Positions 60,621-64,000 of a DNA stretch of 64,000 nt are shown piece by piece. Each line of letters opens with the position of its first letter. Position 1 is the stretch's first letter. The notes under the pieces were generated by a model that was not told the origin of the DNA, did not search any database, and was given only the letters and a program-made list of their open reading frames with translations. A program made the translations under genes and the position numbers. Source of the DNA: CBDFHV01 sp965247705. Its GTDB lineage: Bacteria > Pseudomonadota > Alphaproteobacteria > Rhodospirillales > CAMCUA01. The DNA lies in contig CBDFHV010000015.1 in the NCBI GenBank assembly GCA_965247705.1, positions 1 through 64,000 of the forward strand, read 5' to 3'.

Positions 60621-63600
60621 CGATCCAACAGGGCACCTCCGGGAGTCGTCGGCGCGCCCGGCGCGGACTGGGGCGGCAATGGTGCTGGCGGCCCTGTTGG
60701 GCGGTTGCACGATTCCCCTGCCCGAACTGAGTGTCCTGTCGGTGGCGCCCTCCCTCACCGTCGAGGAGTCGGCGAGACTGGCCGCGACCCGGCCCCGCAC
60801 ATCCCCCTTGCCGCGGGACGGCCGGTTTTCCGTGCCCCCGCCCGACCCGGGGATCCTGCCCCCCAAGGCCGGAGACTCCGTCGGCATGATGTTTCGCATC
60901 ACCCAGGAACTGGCGGATGCCTCGTCGGCCTACTATGCCAAGGATTATGCCAAGGCTCTTCGTGCCCTCGAAGCCGCAGAACGCACCACCGACAACGAGC
61001 TGTTGCGCTATGTGGCCACCCGCCTGCGGGCGCAGGTGCTCCTGGTGACCGGGCACACGGTCGAACAGCGGGAAGCCGTCAAAGTGGCGATGGCGCGGGA
61101 AATCACGCTGTTCGGCACCAACATCGACAGTCTCACGCGGATGGCGGAGGAACGTCTGTGGAGCCATGACCTGGACGCGTCCGCCACCTACTACGGACGT
61201 GTCCTTGAATTTCTTGGCGACTGGCGACTGCCGACCCTGTTCGTCTTTCCACCCTTCAACATCAAGGACGCCGGTCAAGCGTGGATCGCCCAAACCCGAG
61301 CCTTTACGGGCATGACCGGCACCAAAATCCTGCAAGGGGACTACGCGGCCGCCGTCGACTGGGGGTTGGCCGGGGAGGAACGCTTCCAGGCGATGATCGA
61401 TCTGACGGAAAACCCCCTCTACGGCCTGTTCATCAAGCCGACGACGGGGTTTTACCTGGCCCACGGATGGCACTTGACGGTGTTGGCCGGCGCCATCGCC
61501 GGCGAGAGCGGTACGGTGGACGCCGCCGATCCCTTGTTTGCAAAGGCCCGCGACTACTTCGCCGCCGGGCAATTTGTCGACGGCGATCTGGCGGTCGATT
61601 CGGTGCGCGAGAATGTGGTGGTACGTACCGGCTTGGCGCCGAGCGGGACGGAGCGCATCGGCATTCTCGGCGAGCCGGTAGCGGGCGCGGTGGATCTTTC
61701 CGGCCTGTTGGAGGCCAACCCCGATCGGCCGACGGCACGGGAATCGGTCGCCCTTCCCATACCCGCCCCACGATCGGTCTCCATGCCGGCGGTGGGGGAA
61801 CGCAGTATCTACGGCTTCCCCGTTACGGCGGCCCTGTCGCGAGCGTTCACTCACTATCTGGCCGGGGAGGCCCGCGAGGCCCTGGCCGCCCTCGACGCCG
61901 CGGAACAGGAAGCGAAGGGCGATGGGTTACGCGCCTGGTACATCGCCTACTTGCGGGCGCAGGTGTTGATTCTGATGGGCCGGGCCGCGGATGCGGAAGA
62001 GTCGATCCGCCATATCGATCGGTTGGAGCGGCCCGTCTTCGGCAGCAACCTCAATGCCCGGGCGCTGCGGGGCGAGGCGCGGCTCTGGATCGGCGACCTG
62101 GAGGGGGCCATCGGCGATTTTGCCCAGGTGATACGCGCCTTGGACGGATGGCGTCTGCCGACGCTTTTCGTCTTCCCGCCGCCCGAGGTGCCGGTCACCG
62201 TGGCCCTGACGCGGGCCCACTTCCGGGCGCTGATGGGAATGGCCGGCGCCCTGATGCTGCGCCGTGACTATGACGAGGCCCAGATTTGGGCGGAACGGGT
62301 GGAAGAGTTGTTTACCGACGTCTTCTACGTGGTGCACCACCCGCTTTACCGTTCCTATGCGGCCATAGATCCGGACCTCTACTACGTGCGGGGAGTCAAC
62401 CTGGGCATCTTGGGGGCCGCCCGCATGGCCTCCAGGCGCGATCCCGCCGCCGGTGAGTCGTTTTTCGACGCCGCGAACGCGTACTTCGATGCCCTGGGGT
62501 ACGCGGCCGGCCGGGCGAGCGTGGATGCCTTCCGAATCCGCGCCCTGATGGACATCGACCGTCCCGACCTTGCGGCGCCCCTGGCCGCGGAGGCGGGCCG
62601 GCGGGCGGCGGATCGAGGACTGGCCGACGCGGTATGGCGCATCCGGGCCATGCAGGGGGAGGCGCTTTTGTCCCTCGGGCGACGGGACCAGGCCGAGATA
62701 GCCTTCCGCGCCGCCGACCAGGCGGTCACCCTGGTTTCGGGGGCGCTGTCGTCGGACCGGGCCAAGCAGCGGTTCGGCGTCGGCAAGGATGACATCACGC
62801 GAAACCTGGTCGACATCGACGTCGCCAAGGGGGATCTGAACTCGCTCTTTACCGACATGGAGAAGGGCCGGGCCAGGGCCTTCGTCGATCTGCTGGGAGA
62901 ACGGCCGCTAGCCCTGGGCCGGGAAACCGAACGGGTGGCCGAAATACGCGCCCTGGATGCGGACGTGCGCGGCATTCGCCTGCGCAACGCCGCCCCGGGC
63001 CTGGCGACGGCGCAAAGCATCGACAAGGAACGCGGCCTGCTGGCCCGGCGGGGACGGGCCGTCGCCGAGCTCGCGGACCGTGATCCCGAGGTGGCCGAAC
63101 TGCTGTCCGTGTCCGCCCGCGATCTGTCCCAGGTGCGAGCGCGGCTGGGGCCCGACGAAGCGCTGGCGTACGTCCTGCCGACCGCGCCGGATTCCCCTAT
63201 TCGGGTGCTGTTGGCGCAGCGTGGGGGCGCTCGTTTGGTGACCACCGATTTGACGCCCGAGCAGTTGCTCGACGCGGTCGAGGCCTTCCGAACCCGCAAT
63301 CCCTATGCCACCGTTTCCGCCCAGAAAGCCGCGGCGCGGGTCATTGCCGAGGGTCTCGGGATAGCCGACTGGGGGGCGACGAAGACACTTTATGTGGTGC
63401 TCAGCGGCCCCGTCTATTTCGTGCCCTGGGGCGCCCTCGACATGTCCCTGGAGGTGGTGGTGCTGCCCACGGGCGGCTGGCTGCTGCGGGACGCCCATGA
63501 TGTGAGCGTCGCGACCCCGGCGGCCGTGGTGGGCGATCCGGACATGGCGCGGCCGTGGCCCCAGTTACCGGGCGCCCGGGCCGAGGCGCGCGCGGTGGCC

Positions 63601-64000
63601 CGCATTCACGGCGTCACGCCGATGATCGGAACCCAAGCCTCCGAGAACCGGCTGCGCGACCGTCTCGGCGCCGGCGGCAACGTTCTGCACATCGCCACCC
63701 ACGGGTTCTTCGACGCCGCCGAGCCCATGCGTTCCGGGGTCGTGCTGAGTGCGGCGGATGTGGGCGGCGGCATCCTGACGGCGGCCGACATCTTCGCGCG
63801 ACCGCTTCCGGCCCGCCTGGTGGTGCTGTCCGCCTGCGAGACGGGGGCGGGCGAGGCGCGGGCCGGCGATGACTTCCTGGGCCTTGCCCGCAGCTTCTAC
63901 CTGGGCGGCGCCCTGGCCGTGGTCAACAGCCTGTATCCCGTGGTCGACCAGCCCACACGGACGTTCATGGAAACCTTCCACCGCATAGCCCAAAAGGGCG
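60604..64000 (+). CDS. Lipoprotein with duplicated TPR-like module and C-terminal CHAT domain (incomplete at window end)
   Basis: At least 1132 residues, running off the right edge. A lipoprotein signal follows a basic segment: MVLAALLGGCTIPLPE, lipobox LGGC with Cys near residue 35. Two related helical modules each contain YVATRLRAQVLL / YIAYLRAQVLIL helices and an invariant WRLPTLFVFPP motif (residues 207-217 and 516-526). A helical stretch follows, then the CHAT caspase-like domain with catalytic His in HIATHG (residue about 1033) and Cys in VVLSACETGAG (about 1078). Predicted membrane-anchored protease-like protein outside the cytoplasm. Substrate and partner unknown. Confidence 0.88.
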   Translation, partial: MPFGANDPTGHLRESSARPARTGAAMVLAALLGGCTIPLPELSVLSVAPSLTVEESARLAATRPRTSPLPRDGRFSVPPPDPGILPPKAGDSVGMMFRITQELADASSAYYAKDYAKALRALEAAERTTDNELLRYVATRLRAQVLLVTGHTVEQREAVKVAMAREITLFGTNIDSLTRMAEERLWSHDLDASATYYGRVLEFLGDWRLPTLFVFPPFNIKDAGQAWIAQTRAFTGMTGTKILQGDYAAAVDWGLAGEERFQAMIDLTENPLYGLFIKPTTGFYLAHGWHLTVLAGAIAGESGTVDAADPLFAKARDYFAAGQFVDGDLAVDSVRENVVVRTGLAPSGTERIGILGEPVAGAVDLSGLLEANPDRPTARESVALPIPAPRSVSMPAVGERSIYGFPVTAALSRAFTHYLAGEAREALAALDAAEQEAKGDGLRAWYIAYLRAQVLILMGRAADAEESIRHIDRLERPVFGSNLNARALRGEARLWIGDLEGAIGDFAQVIRALDGWRLPTLFVFPPPEVPVTVALTRAHFRALMGMAGALMLRRDYDEAQIWAERVEELFTDVFYVVHHPLYRSYAAIDPDLYYVRGVNLGILGAARMASRRDPAAGESFFDAANAYFDALGYAAGRASVDAFRIRALMDIDRPDLAAPLAAEAGRRAADRGLADAVWRIRAMQGEALLSLGRRDQAEIAFRAADQAVTLVSGALSSDRAKQRFGVGKDDITRNLVDIDVAKGDLNSLFTDMEKGRARAFVDLLGERPLALGRETERVAEIRALDADVRGIRLRNAAPGLATAQSIDKERGLLARRGRAVAELADRDPEVAELLSVSARDLSQVRARLGPDEALAYVLPTAPDSPIRVLLAQRGGARLVTTDLTPEQLLDAVEAFRTRNPYATVSAQKAAARVIAEGLGIADWGATKTLYVVLSGPVYFVPWGALDMSLEVVVLPTGGWLLRDAHDVSVATPAAVVGDPDMARPWPQLPGARAEARAVARIHGVTPMIGTQASENRLRDRLGAGGNVLHIATHGFFDAAEPMRSGVVLSAADVGGGILTAADIFARPLPARLVVLSACETGAGEARAGDDFLGLARSFYLGGALAVVNSLYPVVDQPTRTFMETFHRIAQKG

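Noticed and set aside
60604..64000. TPR-CHAT protein as a type III-E CRISPR Craspase
   Set aside because: No Cas7-11/gRAMP gene or CRISPR array in the window, and the protein has a lipoprotein signal, so it is not the cytoplasmic Craspase.

Overview
The window is GC-rich chromosomal DNA, most likely from an alphaproteobacterium of the Rhodospirillales type. The support is gene content and order: fdxA with a CarD regulator, a SUV3-like RNA helicase next to an S4-domain protein, argH-lptM-lysA followed by a TIGR02302-type protein, a FixJ-type response regulator, an NDUFAF5-like methyltransferase, a DUF1127 protein, MsrPQ, and tight 4-bp stop/start overlaps (ATGA, GTGA) throughout. No species can be named from the sequence alone. 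No tRNA, rRNA or CRISPR array was seen.

Layout. 0-9 kb is accessory and IS-rich. It has an IS1595-family element at the left edge, a Gfo/Idh/MocA oxidoreductase, an M24 hydrolase, two near-identical 1077-bp IS1595 copies, an endonuclease/exonuclease/phosphatase protein whose start codon lies in an IS target duplication, a catalytically degenerate calcineurin-like protein, and CarD. 9-15 kb carries fdxA, a TerB-like protein, a DUF938 methyltransferase, the S4/helicase pair and an amidohydrolase. 15.5-24.4 kb holds the TIGR02302-lysA-lptM-argH group, in which two abutting MITEs sit between lptM and lysA, and a divergent tlpA/EEP/ADP-ribosylglycohydrolase/lipoprotein operon. 24.4-30 kb has DUF1127, aminopeptidase P, an APH-type kinase and a frameshifted DUF4197 fusion.

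29.6-44.3 kb is one long minus-strand run in transcription order: thrS, infC, [IS630], rpmI, rplT, pheS, pheT, a HAD phosphatase, a PAS histidine kinase, a FixJ-like regulator, an NDUFAF5-like methyltransferase, sfsA, map and radC. It couples translation machinery to a two-component system and protein maturation genes. thrS is preceded by a textbook threonine attenuator whose leader peptide appears to be leaderless, and infC starts with ATC. 44.4-52.3 kb has a toxin-antitoxin pair, two glycosyltransferases, an alpha/beta hydrolase, an SDR/GST pair, and msrPQ. 52.3-57.7 kb has polA, an HTH/DUF2975 pair, an outer-membrane beta-barrel and an MlaC-like protein. 57.8-60.5 kb is an IS630 element with a frameshifted transposase followed by an IS110 element. 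The window ends inside a large lipoprotein with a duplicated module and a C-terminal CHAT (caspase-like) domain.

The most notable signals are the thrS attenuator, the MITE pair remodelling the lptM-lysA junction, the IS630 insertion splitting the infC/rpmI operon, the ATC start of infC, the in-frame 24-bp repeat array in the histidine kinase, and the duplicated-module CHAT lipoprotein.
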